Shown: positions 26,144 through 38,992 of the stretch, piece after piece | How positions within the stretch are numbered: the stretch's first letter is position 1 | How the letters are laid out: each line of letters starts with the position of its first letter | Assembly (NCBI GenBank): GCA_013433145.1 | Contig: CM024187.1 | Location: 1,054,001-1,118,000 of the forward strand | Length of the DNA: 64,000 nucleotides | Origin: Ascaris suum | Lineage: Eukaryota > Nematoda > Chromadorea > Rhabditida > Ascarididae | Direction of reading: 5' to 3' | Program-made: the position numbers and the translations under genes | The notes under the pieces: model-generated | Database searches by the model: none | What the model saw: only the letters and a program-made list of their open reading frames with translations | Told to the model about the DNA's origin: nothing

Positions 26144-26324
26144 CGAAGAAGATAATTCTGTATACTTTGCTTCCCTCTTCGCCCACTCACGAATGAAGTA
26201 TCCACTGTTATTCTCTCCACATACAGCCGAGTATCACAAATGCGCAGCATCACACCATCGACTCGAAGGTAAAACCGCGAAAGCAGAAAAAACATGTAGG
26301 CATTACACGTATTCGAACATTCAA
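26144..26324 (-). CDS. tiprl: TIP41 exon with FYLRVDGV...DTRLY motif
   Basis: Acceptor ataattcag and donor TCG|gtgagc. Reads LNVRIRVMPTC, slips by one base in a six-T run, continues FFLLSRFYLRVDGVMLRIC and DTRLYVE, slips two bases (GGAGAGAA instead of GGAGAA), then NNSGYFIREWAKREAKYTEL. It is 181 nt long; discounting the two slips it is 180 nt, exactly 60 codons in phase 0 at both ends. Confidence 0.88.
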
Positions 26325-27983
26325 CTGAATTATGCGTTAATTCTTGCGAGCACATGCCCCTCGAAGGTTCAAGAACATAAGGGGAGCAGTGATCGAAAAG
26401 CAACACCTAAATACTCACTCAACACATTCAGATTCGCCGATTATTTCCTGACCTCTTTTATCAAGACCTATCACCAATGAAAGACGTACTCCTGTAAAAT
26501 AGTGGGAAGCAATAACGTCGAAAAGAGCTGAAGAAACGAGTAAGGAACACAAAGTGACAAGTAAAATAAATACAGAAGTATGCAGCATGACTGTAAGATA
26601 AGCAATTATGCAATTTGGTAGCAGGATAACTAGTTCTATGAACCACAGATAATCCAGTTCTAATTACTAGAACCTAGAAGTAAATGTACAAATGTAATCA
26701 CAAGAATAATGTCGTCATGATGATCTGCGCTATCCAAATGCAACTATAAAAAGCGCATGACAATAAACAAAACTGAAACTACCCAAACGCCTTGCAAATT
26801 TTACGTTTGTACGCTTGCAACCAATGATTAAAATTTTCTCATCAAAATTTCTTTGCGCACGGTGCTTAGAAATCATTTTTCAACGAGAAATATTAGAAGG
26901 AGAGGGTGCTACTTGGAAATCAAGAGCGGTGCTAATTAGCTCATTATTCCCACTCCCACCTCCATCCCCCTCCCCCTCTATTTCTCTTCCCATTTTTGCG
27001 TTGATGCTTTCGAGTATAGCATGTGGCTGGAAATATAGGCTACAGACTATACTCGAATCCAACGATCCATGATAAAGGATTCGAACCCTGTCTGTAGTAA
27101 ATGATTCAATATCGACGCGAACCTTACACTTAAACACTGAAAAGTTTGTGGCTACTCAAAAATCACTAATCTCTGAAGACAGCGCAAGTCGATTGGTGGA
27201 TTCATTTTTAAGCGCTACTTAGGTAGATAAAATGCGACATGTGTCGAATTTCCGAAGAAAGATTCTGGAACAGGCACCTTCTGATGTACTTTTCCGAGCA
27301 AAACTGGAAGCAGCCTCTTCCCAGCTTTTCGAAATTTCCAACATTTTTTTTTGCGACAGAAAATGCATAGAGTAGGATGGTCCCACATACACTGGTGAAC
27401 AAATCCCAACCTCCACGATCAAATTTTGAATGTACTAATGAGCAACAAGAAGAAAAAAGACAAAACCTGAGCCAACCTGGCCTGTGCAATTCATCTTCAT
27501 AGAGCGCAACTTGAGAATAGAAGTAAATAGATCACGTCGCGTCAACTTAATCCATATCAATAGCTTCAGCTGTCGGTTCAACCTGCAAATGACCGGATAG
27601 AATCCTATGTAATACAGCAGACAAACAACAGCACAGATATGGTTAATGCAGTTATGTTCGACCCGCAGGAAAATGGATGAAAAGTTTGACATAAAATATT
27701 TTATCTAATATGGGACATATTTTCTTGTCTTCCCACGCCTGCGCCTCTCCAATCGCAACATGCCGCAGTTGCTACACTTCAAGTCTCAAAACGTCAACCA
27801 TTGGACATTTTGGAAGTAATTGCACAAATCATGACGAATCAAAAGCCATGCACCATGCCCGCGTAGAGACATATTAAAGGCAATTTTGCCTCGAGCTTTT
27901 CTATTTCCTCGAAATAAGGAACTGACCTTGAATCCCTCGCAGTACCCTGATAGTCGGTTGAATACGTCCATTCGAAAGGACTG
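26144..27983 (-). CDS. tiprl: TIP41/TIPRL-like protein, central exons (frame interrupted)
   Basis: TIP41 proteins bind the catalytic subunits of PP2A-family phosphatases and modulate TOR/PP2A signalling in the cytoplasm (family knowledge). Three minus-strand exons in order match the second half of the family: FEWTYSTDYQGTARD (27983-27927); VEPTAEAIDMDK, then YFYSQVALYEDELH (27582-27477); and VRIRVMPTCF, RFYLRVDGVMLRI, DTRLYVE, GYFIREWAKREAKYTEL (26324-26144). Human TIPRL has the parallel segments YDWTYTTDYKGT, EDELHDHG and FFLRIDGVLIRMNDTRLY. The literal frame is broken by small indels: a missing T before FK, an extra T then a missing base in exon 2, and a missing T in a T-run plus an extra AG in exon 3. 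No in-place substitution stop interrupts the conserved segments. N-terminal exons (expected above 28 kb) and the last exon (expected below 26.1 kb) were not found. Confidence 0.87.
27477..27582 (-). CDS. tiprl: TIP41 exon with YEDELH motif
   Basis: Acceptor atttgcag; donor probably CCAG|gttggc. It reads VEPTAEAIDMD, meets an in-frame TAA caused by one extra T (GGATTAAG), continues KLTRRD, then needs one more base (GATCTATT) to reach IYFYSQVALYEDELH. The two indels cancel, so exon length is preserved. Its end phase does not match the next exon exactly, so one further boundary or base problem remains. Confidence 0.82.
27927..27983 (-). CDS. tiprl: TIP41 exon with FEWTYSTDYQGT motif
   Basis: Acceptor probably cagtttag and donor AAG|gtcagt. 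The conserved motif FEWTYSTDYQGT corresponds to YDWTYTTDYKGT of human TIPRL. The literal frame reaches the donor as RDSR; one extra T would give RDFK, as the family expects. The left boundary is uncertain because several AG acceptors lie within 40 bases. Confidence 0.8.
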
Positions 27984-28850
27984 CTAAACTGTCGTACAGC
28001 TGCAGCGCCCAACGTGACTGCTGCCAAACCACACTCGGCCCACCCTTAAAAAAAGCCCCCTTAAGCTCAACCCACAAACCTTATCCTTCAAAGCGAAGAG
28101 TCAATAACAACCTAGAACGCACCTTTATCGCGGATAAATCCTGTAACTATATAACGCTGCTTCACGCTGGCGTACTGAGGCTGGAGCCGCGCGGAAGGTA
28201 AAGTGGGGATTCGGATGTGGGTGGGAGGGGCTATAGGAGAGGGAGACACTAGGAGATAGATATATAGATATATAGAGTGCAAACGAGGACGGCAGCTGCC
28301 AAAGGAATACTGCCTTTGAACGCTATTCTCCATCTCCGATCATAAAGCATCGAAAGGAAAAAAGGGATTTCAAACAACGGAGCAGCATTACATAATTTGG
28401 AGTTTAACATGCGAATCAAATACAACCTGTAGACACATTTCACTTGACGTTCAACAGGTCTCTGCAAAGCGGAAAAAATGTTCATCATATTCTCTACTAT
28501 TTTGGCGTAATCACAGAGAAGGCGGACCCCACAATGAATTCTAAGCCCCAGAGGATGCAAACACTCATGGAATGAAAGCCAATAGATTCCCCATCGCCTG
28601 ACATTTCGTGCTCCATTTTTTTGATTTATAAATGAGACAGGCTTTTAAATTTGATGTACTATGGCTTTCAATATGTAGTTGTACAAGCTGCATGTCCACA
28701 GTTTTTTCGCTCTATCACAATAGTAAGTCATTTGCCCGCCATGCCCTCAATTAAAATTTCAGGTACCATCTCACATTTCCACTTTTTTCTTCACTTTTTT
28801 ATGACCATGTTATACATCAGACATGATAGTTCTTTTTTTTTTCAGATAAT

Positions 28851-29066
28851 ATGAATCGAGAGAAATGTTTTGTAAAAAAAAGAGTGAATTTATTGGCGAA
28901 TTTTTATGTTCAAAAGAGAGTTAAGTTAATTCGACAGAGCTTGCTCTTAAAACTCAAAGTGTCTTTACTTCCTTTCCTGCGAAGTTCAGTTCCCAAGTCG
29001 TGGCTAATTCTAAAAAATGCTCCCTCCCCCTTCCCTTTCCCAACTGTCAAAGAACATCGCAAATGA
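28851..29066 (+). CDS. unassigned 71-codon ORF after a strong acceptor
   Basis: The ATG lies 5 bases after a long polypyrimidine acceptor (cttttttttttcag), a layout compatible with a trans-spliced start. Composition is Lys/Leu-rich with no recognised family. Low confidence. Confidence 0.15.
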   Translation: MNREKCFVKKRVNLLANFYVQKRVKLIRQSLLLKLKVSLLPFLRSSVPKSWLILKNAPSPFPFPTVKEHRK

Positions 29067-31125
29067 ACTTTATTCTATACAAGCTACATGAATATTTTTG
29101 AGGACATGGCGCGAACCATTGCAATACTGAACAAAGGAGTGGTTCCGTAATCCATTTTAATTTAAAAGCAGACGTTATTATAAAAATCCGATATGGCGTG
29201 CCAAACAAACTGGACTAGAACCACGAACACCAGGGGTCGTGATCTGCAAGTACGCGCCGGAGTGCAGATGATGGTAAACTTCATGCTGTTACGAACTGCT
29301 GTATGGTCAGGTGGAAATCACCTTGAGTATGTCATTATCATATCTACTTTGTCGCTATTGCTTTCTCATAGCGAATTCGATAATTACCATCAGGTTGTCA
29401 CCGCCGAGCAGGCAGATTGCTGCCGCAAGAAACGGTAAAAGTTCGCCATCGAGTATTACCGTCGGCCAATGAATTACTATTTTCATTACCGCTCTCAAGC
29501 GAATCAGGTAATTAGTGGAAACTTCTGGATGACCATTCTTAGGGCAATGCCATTGGGAACGCTTAGAGATGGCCATAGGCACATACAACCTTCGCGTGCA
29601 CTGCATCGTGATTCCATCCTTACCCTTATCTGCAGAAAATCCTGTACCCTCGCTTCGGAAATTAGGAACGACACAAACCTTTTTCTTCTATGAACTGCCG
29701 TTTCGTTTCTCAGTACAGATCAATTCTGGAACACTGCAAATGCTGTAAATCCCGACGCTTGTAGACAAGAAATACCTTACTTGTGTCAGTCCTTGGATCT
29801 GCTCGTCTCTGCTGATTGCCTCATACACCGAAACGTCGAATAAAGCAACTATTTCTATGAGTGATGCATGTCTTCAATGCCTCACCCACACTTAATAGTC
29901 AAAAACTTTGTGTTCGAGAAGATAAAGCGAACCTGAACTTCAGGAAGTTGCGGCGTCGACCATTCTCAGAGCATCGAGTGCGTTGAAAAAAATTTTACAT
30001 CCGGCCGGCTTATACCTTGTATCATTAACACGTTGTTCGGGAAAACCATATCCGGCAAATGAGGCAGCTCAGTTTCGCCCTATATTCGCATACCTTAAAA
30101 ATGAAAATCACCCGTTGTTCCACGTATTTTTTGCTTCTACTTCGCACCCTTATGCTGATAAAAATAACGACCAGATACTATCATCGTAACCTCTTCAACC
30201 GGCCAGGAGTCCCTTTTTGAACGTGAGGCCATACCGAAAACGTTTGTTAATGCGACCAAGTCAGAAAAACTTAATAGTAGTTTAACCACCGCATACACAT
30301 CTAGCCTATCACCCAACAATTTACTGCAATTTTCCCAACACCATGAAGCAAAGTTCATTCGGATGCTATCCACTCTGTGATGAACATTTTGTATTAGATT
30401 AAAACTAGCCACAACTTACGAGGAACTACATTTTCCAGCCTTGCCTATTCGAAAAATGGGACGTTTACAAATGGTTATAACGTCTGACGCAGAACAGAGC
30501 AGAACAGATCTAGCGGCAGTTGTCTTCAGTCGTCACTTCAAAAAAAGAAATGGCAAAGCGAAGTTTCTCACGGGAGCTTTTCTACGCCATTTTCTCAGGA
30601 CCAACCAGGTTCTAAACCACGCACCTATTCGGAAGATGTCGGAGACAGAAAATAAAAGCAAATCGTAATGCTAAAACGCTAGATTACTTAGGCCTGAGAA
30701 AACGAAAAAAAATCTACATCAGCACTGATTTCACACATCAGTGTTCATGCAGTCCAGAAACTACCATTACGTACCTTCCTATCGCGCCACAGATGAAACT
30801 TCTCTTCTACATATGACCTACTTTCTAGCCTTTTGAATACTAGACGGCCCAATGCATTTTTTAATAAAAACAGGAAAAGTACCTTGCAGTTTTCGAATGA
30901 TGAATCATCTTTGGTTGTCTCATGGTGACAAACAGACGATAAGATGTGTCACGAATCGCTCTTATGATGAAACCGTCAAAATAACCAGTTTCCTCGAAAT
31001 AGTTATAGATAAAGGTCAATTAAACTAGGCGCTGAACTTCCGTCATCATGCAGCAATTACGCGAACAAATCAAGAGAGAATTTCCTCTAGATAGGAGGGC
31101 ATCATGGATACGACTTTTCATTTAG

Positions 31126-31176
31126 GTGTCGAGTAGTTCCTCCTCTAAACTTCAATTGGAACGACAGCGGCAGCGA
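31126..31176 (+). CDS. candidate 51-nt symmetric micro-exon
   Basis: Bounded by a good acceptor (cttttcatttag) and donor (CGA|gtgagtgag). Open in one frame as VSSSSSSKLQLERQRQR, exactly 17 codons, so inclusion or skipping would preserve frame. The parent gene is not identified; the frame also stays open downstream (to 31329). Confidence 0.25.
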
Positions 31177-34155
31177 GTGAGTGAGGGAACGATCCACTCA
31201 GGACGTAAAAGAAAAAACAAAAGCATAATCCTCTATCCCGCAGATAAAGAAGAGAAGACTACTTACGTAAATATGGAGAAAATGAAAGCAAAAAGTGCAT
31301 TCTTCTTGCAGCTTCAGCCCTCCCTATGAAAGCTTAAGCGTTTTTGAGCGTACGTTGTTAGAAAAAAGCTCCTAGGATTGTGCTAAAGCATGCGCAGTGC
31401 CACTTGTGACTTAAGCTAATGGGCGGATCGCGCTTTAAGTTTTTGTAGCATTGGCTGTGCCCTGGAACAAGTTCAGCTAATCCCACCAAGTTTTCGCTCG
31501 ATTATGAACTTAGCTAGCAAATTCCTGCTAAAGCATCCGTACCGCAGCTCATTCTAGGATAAAGTAATTGAATGATATCTTCTATTTATACTGGGTATCG
31601 CAGGTGGTACTATTCATCAGCTTATCATCAGTCTTATTATCGGCAATGTGCTTTTAACAAATATAGCTTTATGCTTTATTATGGTGAAAAATACAACGCT
31701 GGAATACGTCAAGATATTACTACAAGCTAAAGTTAGCTCATCTTCCCCTCTTTATTTTGCCTCTAAGTGTTCTATACTCACCGTGATTACTGATATGATA
31801 GTGTGAATGGATTGTATAGGAATATGTCTGGTGGCTAGTGACAACTTAAGTCTCAGTGTGAAACTTAAGAAACCAATCACTTCAAGCTCTGCACTTGGAA
31901 CTTGAATGTATGTTAAAAAAACTCTGGGCAGCAGTTACTCATATGCAAAATCCTCCTCCAGATGGCCAAGATGGTAACTGTATTGGTATCAAATATCTAA
32001 TCTATCTACTCTATATAAGATTTATTATATATTAGGATTTCTTATTTCTTGTATTGTATTTTCTTGAAAACAATGCTATAATACTTTATTTATGTGATCA
32101 AAACTCAGCGTGATGAGTGAGTGCAGCACCTCCTTTTAGGCGTCAATCAACCATGGTATTTTGATCGAGTTCTTTGTATTTTCTCAAGTTTGTATCTGAA
32201 CGCTGCTTCTCTGAAGTTTTCTGCATTCTCATATTGTGCAACTTAAGCCCATCACAGTCTCAGCCTTAGATTTGGATTTGCCTTATTTATTTGCATATGC
32301 TATTTTCAGTTGCCTCCACTTCACTGTCCGAGAGCAGTCTTCGCTACTGTCCTATGACTAACGATTACACCCCATGAACAGAGATCATGCTGCTACTACT
32401 AACCACACAAATTCCAGCTCATTCACAAATTAGGCGCCCCTCATATCTTCCCTTATTTCCGTTCTGCGACAATCTCCCTCAGAAGTTTATACCTATTTAG
32501 ACAGGTCTATACACCTATAAGCAAGAAAGATTATGAGTATATTAAATACCTCAACGAACGCACTATTCAATACTTTTGAAGTCACTGCTGTCTTGTTTTT
32601 GACGATACGCGACGCACTTGTTAGCTCATTGGTGTAACTTTTTCCATCCGGCGCATCTGCAATCGAAACAAGGATGAATGCCTGCTAGGCGCTTATAAAT
32701 GACATAAAAGACAACCTAGATAAGGTACTTAACAAGTGGTACATAAAATGCGGTGGAGACAGCGATGACGCAGTTTACAATTAGAAGAAGATTACTAGCC
32801 AGCGAATCATATGCTGAGTAGTGTCACAGCGATCCCCAAGACGTTCCACCTGCTAAACAACTGCATAACCCAATAAATCAAGGAACTTCGCTGCCTCTTG
32901 GTAATTAGGACCAATTCACTTATTAACGAATGGTTCTATGAAACATCGACGAATCAAAAGGTTATGCGGAAAAATCCTTGCATCACCGCATGGCTAACCA
33001 TCCTTATGCTTAGACAGATATAATGCGCCAACGAAGGGGCAACTTCCGACAGAATCAACTGCGCAATCATCGAAGCTGGCACATCAGTTTGTACGACCTG
33101 AACGGACCGCCTCTGGGTAAAGTCCTCCGCCAATACGAACCCGTCTGTGCGCTTTTGAAAAGAACACCTTTTCAAAAGCACCCCTCCACCAGCCATTTCA
33201 TCACAGAACTGTAATGTAAATATAGTATGTGCACATGCAAACTATCCCACATATAGCACTGCACATATGCATCGCAATATATCTGTATGTACGGCACATA
33301 TATATTGTACACTGTTTCCCACCACGGTAAAACCGCGAAAAAAAAAGCCGCTTTCTCTCTCCACCCACAACTTCCATCCAAATTTGCAGAAATTTCCATC
33401 CTCAAGTGAGAATTTTAATCCGCAATAATACGGTATTCAATGTCAAATAATGGTGCGACCTCCTGATCAGGCAACATTCATGAATTATTCGCAGCCTTAT
33501 TGCCACTATATTATTTTTTTCACAATTAAACAAAAGATAAAGTTAAAATCTCTATAAGTAATTCACTGATAAATTACTATTTTACTGCAAATTTTTTTAA
33601 AAATATGAAAAAAGGGATTTAATTATCACAAAGAACCAACCATCTCTTTGATCGTCGTGCATATTGCCCGTCGACACTCGTCACTGGCTATTCAAATAAC
33701 GTCCCACACAATTCTATCGTTAATGCGCAAAATATTCACCGACTCTATAAAAAACAATATGGGAATCAATGCATTACTTCACAATGTATTTCTATGAATT
33801 AAAGCTTTAAATGCAAGCACTAAACAGCTCGGTGAAAGGCGACACCCGATTCTGGCCCCCAACTCAATATACTTCGGTTTCGAAAACAAGAGATCCCGAG
33901 AAGTAAAAATCCTCAATTGCCCACGAACATAAAGTGTCAACGTCAAGGCTTAGGAATTCTAGGATGGAAGACCTCAAGTAAAGAGCCGCTTCCGATGCTG
34001 TTGAGAATCAGGCTTTGAGAAGAAGGGCATTCAAGGTGCTATCGTCGAGATCTGCCGTGCCATGACGCTCAAAATCCTCAGAATGCATCCAGTTGCCACA
34101 TATCTGTTCAGAAAAGCGGGATTAAAATTCACATATCAGGAAAATGCGCAAGATG

Positions 34156-34185
34156 GTAAACAGGTGAACAGTAAACAGGTGAACA
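34156..34185. repeat. two perfect copies of a 15-bp unit
   Basis: GTAAACAGGTGAACA occurs twice in tandem. Confidence 0.9.
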
Positions 34186-34494
34186 GGAGTGTGCATACGA
34201 GAAAACATAAACTATGTAAACTGTCCCTGCAATCCTATGTAAACTGCTGCAACGCGGACACGGCAATATAAACGACTCATAACGATACGAATAAAATAGC
34301 CGACATGCATACTACGACTCATGACACAACCACACTCGCCGATAACATGACGGTGAAGACGCCGCTGTGCTTCGTTACATCCATCAAGCGCTTGGTGAAC
34401 AGCCTAGAGGCATTCACGATGAGCCCGCTTGTCTGCACAATGGCGCAAATGCCACCTATCCCGTTGGTAGAACAGCATCAACGAATCACAAATA

Positions 34495-34585
34495 TATACG
34501 TATCTTCATTGATATACGCCACAACAAGACATATGTATCTTTACTGATATGCGCCACAAGAAAACATATGTATCTTTATTACCTT
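34495..34585. repeat. tandem duplication, unit ~40 bp
   Basis: Two adjacent diverged copies share CATATGTATCTT and TGATATRCGCCACAA segments. Overlapping short frames here are repeat translations. Confidence 0.6.
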
Positions 34586-37057
34586 AACAGTCACTATCCT
34601 CGTAGACGCCGATAAACCGAAATGATGACATCATCGCGAGCCCTCTAATCTACTTCAAGTATCGCTCCACCTATCAATACATCAAATCAAGAAGAAATTA
34701 AATACCAACCTCCTAATCTTGGATTATCACACAACAAACAGGACGGAAGACGCTTCTTTAGCAACCTTGTCCACCCTTAACACATATTCCTTGCTGTACT
34801 CAGGATTAAATAATGCAGCCGTCAAGACCTTGCCCGGCTGACGAATCCACTCTCAACTACAAACACGTTTCGCAGCGAACCGAAGACTTCGACCAAGGGG
34901 TACGGTCTGCGATGCATCGCTTTGACGCATTTTTAAACTCTAGCAGCCATTTTCAGCTCACAAGAACGCGAATAGAGCGATCTGTTGCAGCTTGAAGTTC
35001 TTTAAGCTTTAGTTTATATCTGATATATGTGGTGGGTTTTTGTCCGTTTATGTCTTCCACCGCTCCTCCTACCACACAAGAGCCTAGTTGTCGACTCGAA
35101 GGACATTCATTTCATTCGACTAATCGGATTCTGCGGTGACGCGTAAGGCGCGACAGTACTGGCCTGACGGTTGGAAAATATGACGACAAGGTAGTCCTTG
35201 TTCACGTTCCTTGCTCAGCGGAAAAAGATGATTTTTTTCCCCTTTGACATATGAAGAGCAGCTTCAAATAATTAGCTGTGAAAGACTGTCTTCCAGACGC
35301 ATCAAACAAACTGGGTAAGCAAGCAAGTTTCAGGGAGCTTGTCGCCCAGATCAGCAAAAGAAGGAAGTATGAGCAAACAAACAAACAAGTTTTGAGTGAT
35401 GATTCAAGAAAGGTTTGATGGCATTCTTTTTATATTCGAGAAACGAAAACAGCCGTTAATCGCTTCAGAAATCGTAAGATCTCTCGCATCGAGAAGATGT
35501 GGTAAGGGATAAAGTAGAGTGAAATGACTGTGTTTTGGAGGTTTAAACAAATTCAACAAAACAGAATTCATATTAAAGTTCATATGCATGACGCATTTTC
35601 CGGCAACCGCAACCAGTTCCGGCGCCCAATGGAACACAATCCCTTCTTCTCGCCCTCACCTTACACATCTTCACCCGAAACATCAAGTTGACTGCTGTGC
35701 GAATATCCGCCGCACTTGAGATAACTGCCAAAACTATCGCCACAACTGCTTATGCTGAATCGTTTTAACGAGTGAATGCATAGTGCGTGAGAAGTGAACA
35801 CCGTCGACGTAGGAGTGTCCTGTGATGAAAATTTTCATATATGTGCTGGAAGAGGACCGTTACGGCGAGATCAGATAGGCTCCCCTGCAGAATCTGCTTT
35901 ATGCCCGACACCAGTTTGGCTGAAACAGGTAGCCGCTTTTAACTATAACCATCTAAGGTAGGTTTAAAGCCGGGCACGCTCGAACAAATGACCTCACCTC
36001 ACAAAGGACCTGTAATTTGTCCGGACAATATTCAGTCACATTTAACTTGTCTGCATAAAACCGTCACGTTGAAGTTCGATTCCGAACCTCGCTCGCTGCC
36101 CCTATAAGTGATTTCATCGGCTTTCATATTGACCCACCATTTCAGCGATGGTTTTTAGAAACTAACTTCCTTGTGTGAGTGCATTTCTAGACTAGCGGTT
36201 GCGATGCATGCAAAAACGACTACTTTGAAGAATCACATACGTGGTCACATCAGTGAACATATGAATACGTTTTGTGCATATTTTACTGTTCGTTGAAACG
36301 TTACGAAGTCGATTTGTGGAGAAGTGCAACAGCAGATGTCATATCTCCTTTCTACTGTTCCGCTTATCCTATTTCTTTTTTTTTCCCCACCGGTCAATAT
36401 CCATGGTGAACGGAAAAAGAATATTTCTTGAAATATAACACGAGTAATGAGGTCGTAATTCTCGCGTATCGAATATTATCAATAGGCTGACGATTTGTTA
36501 ATGTATGTTGTAAGTGACTATTTTCCTTATGATAGTCCTCTATATGCCAGTTTTGAAATGTTTGCAGTCACTTCACGAGATCGTTTGACAATGAAATTGG
36601 TCGTTTTTTTCCTTTATATAAAAAAAAAAAAGAAGAAACAACTCATTTGATGAGAATAAAAAATAAAAAAAACACACACGAAATTGCGTAAATAATTTTA
36701 GAACGGATATGCCAAAATGAAAAGAATATTGAAAAAAAAAAAGAGAAGAAATCGCCATATTTTATTCGTTATAGCGTTACCGGGAGCACGAACGAATACA
36801 ATTTTCGCATTCAAATTGAAAGAAAATAGATTTTGGATAAGAAAACAAAACAAAAAAACAACACCTTAAGAGCACAACTATGATAAGATTATCGAATTTG
36901 AAAAATTTTAAAGAATATGAAGCGAAGAGATAACATTCAAAAACCATTTAGAATTTCATGCATCTCACTCTTGATATGCATACTCGAGCGAATAAACAGA
37001 CATAATTTTATCATTTCAGTGTTTTTATTTACGGTTGATGAGTTTGAAAGAGGGAGT

Positions 37058-37063
<6 letters not shown>

Positions 37064-37112
<49 letters not shown>
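37064..37112. repeat. (GA)n microsatellite
   Basis: Nearly pure GA dinucleotide run of about 49 bp. The frame across it (36917-37126) encodes an artefactual Arg-Glu repeat. Confidence 0.95.
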
Positions 37113-37113
<1 letters not shown>

Positions 37114-38872
37114 GGAGAAATTTTAAAATGTGAGACAGGAAGTCCAACTAACTACCAATATTCGAATGCCTATTTTCCGTCCCTTTAATCAAGAAAAACG
37201 GAGGAACCATTCAAATCCATCAAGAAGATTGGGCCACTGTTGTTTTTCACCTCTCTCATTCGGTGCTCTCCAAAAACACTCACATTAGGTGGTTTACTCT
37301 CACCTGATTTTTTCAATCTTTTCTACAGAATTTCATTCGGGACGATTCCTCCAAAGAAAGCGTGAAATAATCCTAGTAATGCTTCTTTCCAAAAAAATGA
37401 TATTGAAACTCCGCGCAGGTATGAACCGTGAAAAAAAAAAGTCGCTATGCCGTTGACCACGTGGTCTATACTTCTAAGAACACCAAGCACACTGAGAATG
37501 AGACAGTCCGGAAGCAAAGATTCTATAAAATAGCGAGAAAAATTTGCGCTCAACACTCGACCGGTTGTGTTGATATTATCAGCGGACGTTTATATGTACG
37601 ATGATATAAGCGTTGCACACATTGATAGCCAAGGTGAGCATCGCAACGAAAACGTTACATTTTGTATAAATGCAGATATTGGTTAATCCGGCACTTATTC
37701 TTTCATAGCACTATAAACCACTTCGTAGATTAATGATTCTTCTTGTCCTCAGCTTGCGTCGTCCAAGAACTTCATGAAAGTTTCCCACTTCGATTATCCA
37801 TGAAGAGTGATAGAATGCGAAGAAAAGATATGTTGCAGAAAAAAAAAAACTATGCGGGATGATGCAGATGTAGGGCAGCTTTCAAACGAGGCTCGAAATA
37901 TATATATGTAAACATACACAATGCACACAAGCAACTGGGCCATCAGTGAATTCTGTTTTTAAAGAAAGTCATATCGAAGACTGTGAAAAAAAAACAAATT
38001 CGAATGGTCGAGAAAGTCATTCGATCGGCTCCAGAAGGCGGTCATTACTCAAGGCTTCGAAAAGGCGATCCATGTATTCCAGAAAGACAAAATCCAGATG
38101 TCACACACTGACAATCAAACGTCGCACGACTTCTCGGAGTTGCTCTCTGGCTTTATTTCAAGCAAATAGTGGCATGTAACGCGACTGGTTTCTGTTGTCC
38201 GACGAATTTCTTCTCCGCGACTAGTCCGTAATAAAGTCCAGAGGCGCAGAACGAGTCCTGCAATCACCTTTCTACATCAATCCAAATCACTTCCCAATCA
38301 CTGCAGATGACGTCGACCACTCAGTGCAAAGGTGAGCGCTGGGCATGCAAATCAAATGGATTTTTCCAACATAGTTATATTTTAATGGCGAGGGCTTTGT
38401 ACAAGAAATTCGTGAATGGAATTCAAGGACGGTTTGTTTGAAAAACTAACTGCAGCGTATATGCATGAACCCTCAACCTCTACCAGCCTAGCTTATTTCA
38501 AGTGAGTGTTCAAATGCATAATGTATGGCACGCATTTACACACTGATGGGCACTTGTGCCTTGCGATTATATCAGAAACGCAGTAATCAACTAATTTCCT
38601 GCCACATGTGATCGTTGCTGGCAAGCTCTGTGTTATAAAAATAAAAATGGACCCAATCTGAGTTATTTGCTGCGCAACCGTTGAACGAAGACCGGTGTGA
38701 GATGCTAATCTCGTAAAAATTTCATGCGGATACACCTGTTTGATGTGAAGGACGTTAGCCGAATTAGGGAAAAGGTGTGGAAATAATGTGGCAAATGTGA
38801 TGAATAAGGAAATTAGACAACGTCGGCATTGTGGTATCGACCGTATCTGCGTTTATGTTTATGAGCACTCAC

Positions 38873-38992
38873 GTGTCTGAAAAGATCGCTAAGCTTCTCG
38901 TTGTAGAGCACCCTGTCGGCCCATGCAGGGCAGAGAGTCTTCATGAATTCCTCTTTACCGCTGATCTTGCTCAGTCCATAATGACGAGACGG
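38873..38992 (-). CDS. INPP5A-like exon with CPAWADRVL
   Basis: Acceptor tttgtttcag and donor CAC|gtgagtgc; 40 codons in phase 0. PSRHYGLSKISGKEEF leads into MKTLCPAWADRVLYNEKL, matching YMNTRCPAWCDRILM, the best diagnostic motif of the family in this gene. The expected last motif (GDHKPVFL) should follow downstream but was not located. Confidence 0.88.

Larger units (their letters stand above)
27984..38872. other. long stretch between the TIP41-like and INPP5A-like genes
   Basis: It should contain the N-terminal exons of the TIP41-like gene (minus strand) and the C-terminal exon(s) of the INPP5A-like gene (minus strand). Neither was recognised, although I looked for FGNN/PEM and GDHKP-type motifs. 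Coding-like but unassigned stretches occur at 29.19-29.6 kb, 32.95-33.2 kb (-), 35.40-35.64 kb (-) and 37.99-38.17 kb (+). Short tandem repeats lie at 34156-34185 and 34495-34585, and a (GA)n run at 37064-37112. Confidence 0.5.

Noticed and set aside
27055..27095. Box-B-like GGTTCGAATCC on the minus strand suggesting a tRNA
   Set aside because: No D arm, anticodon stem or acceptor stem can be formed around it.
36917..37126. ORF with Arg-Glu repeat
   Set aside because: Produced by the (GA)n microsatellite.
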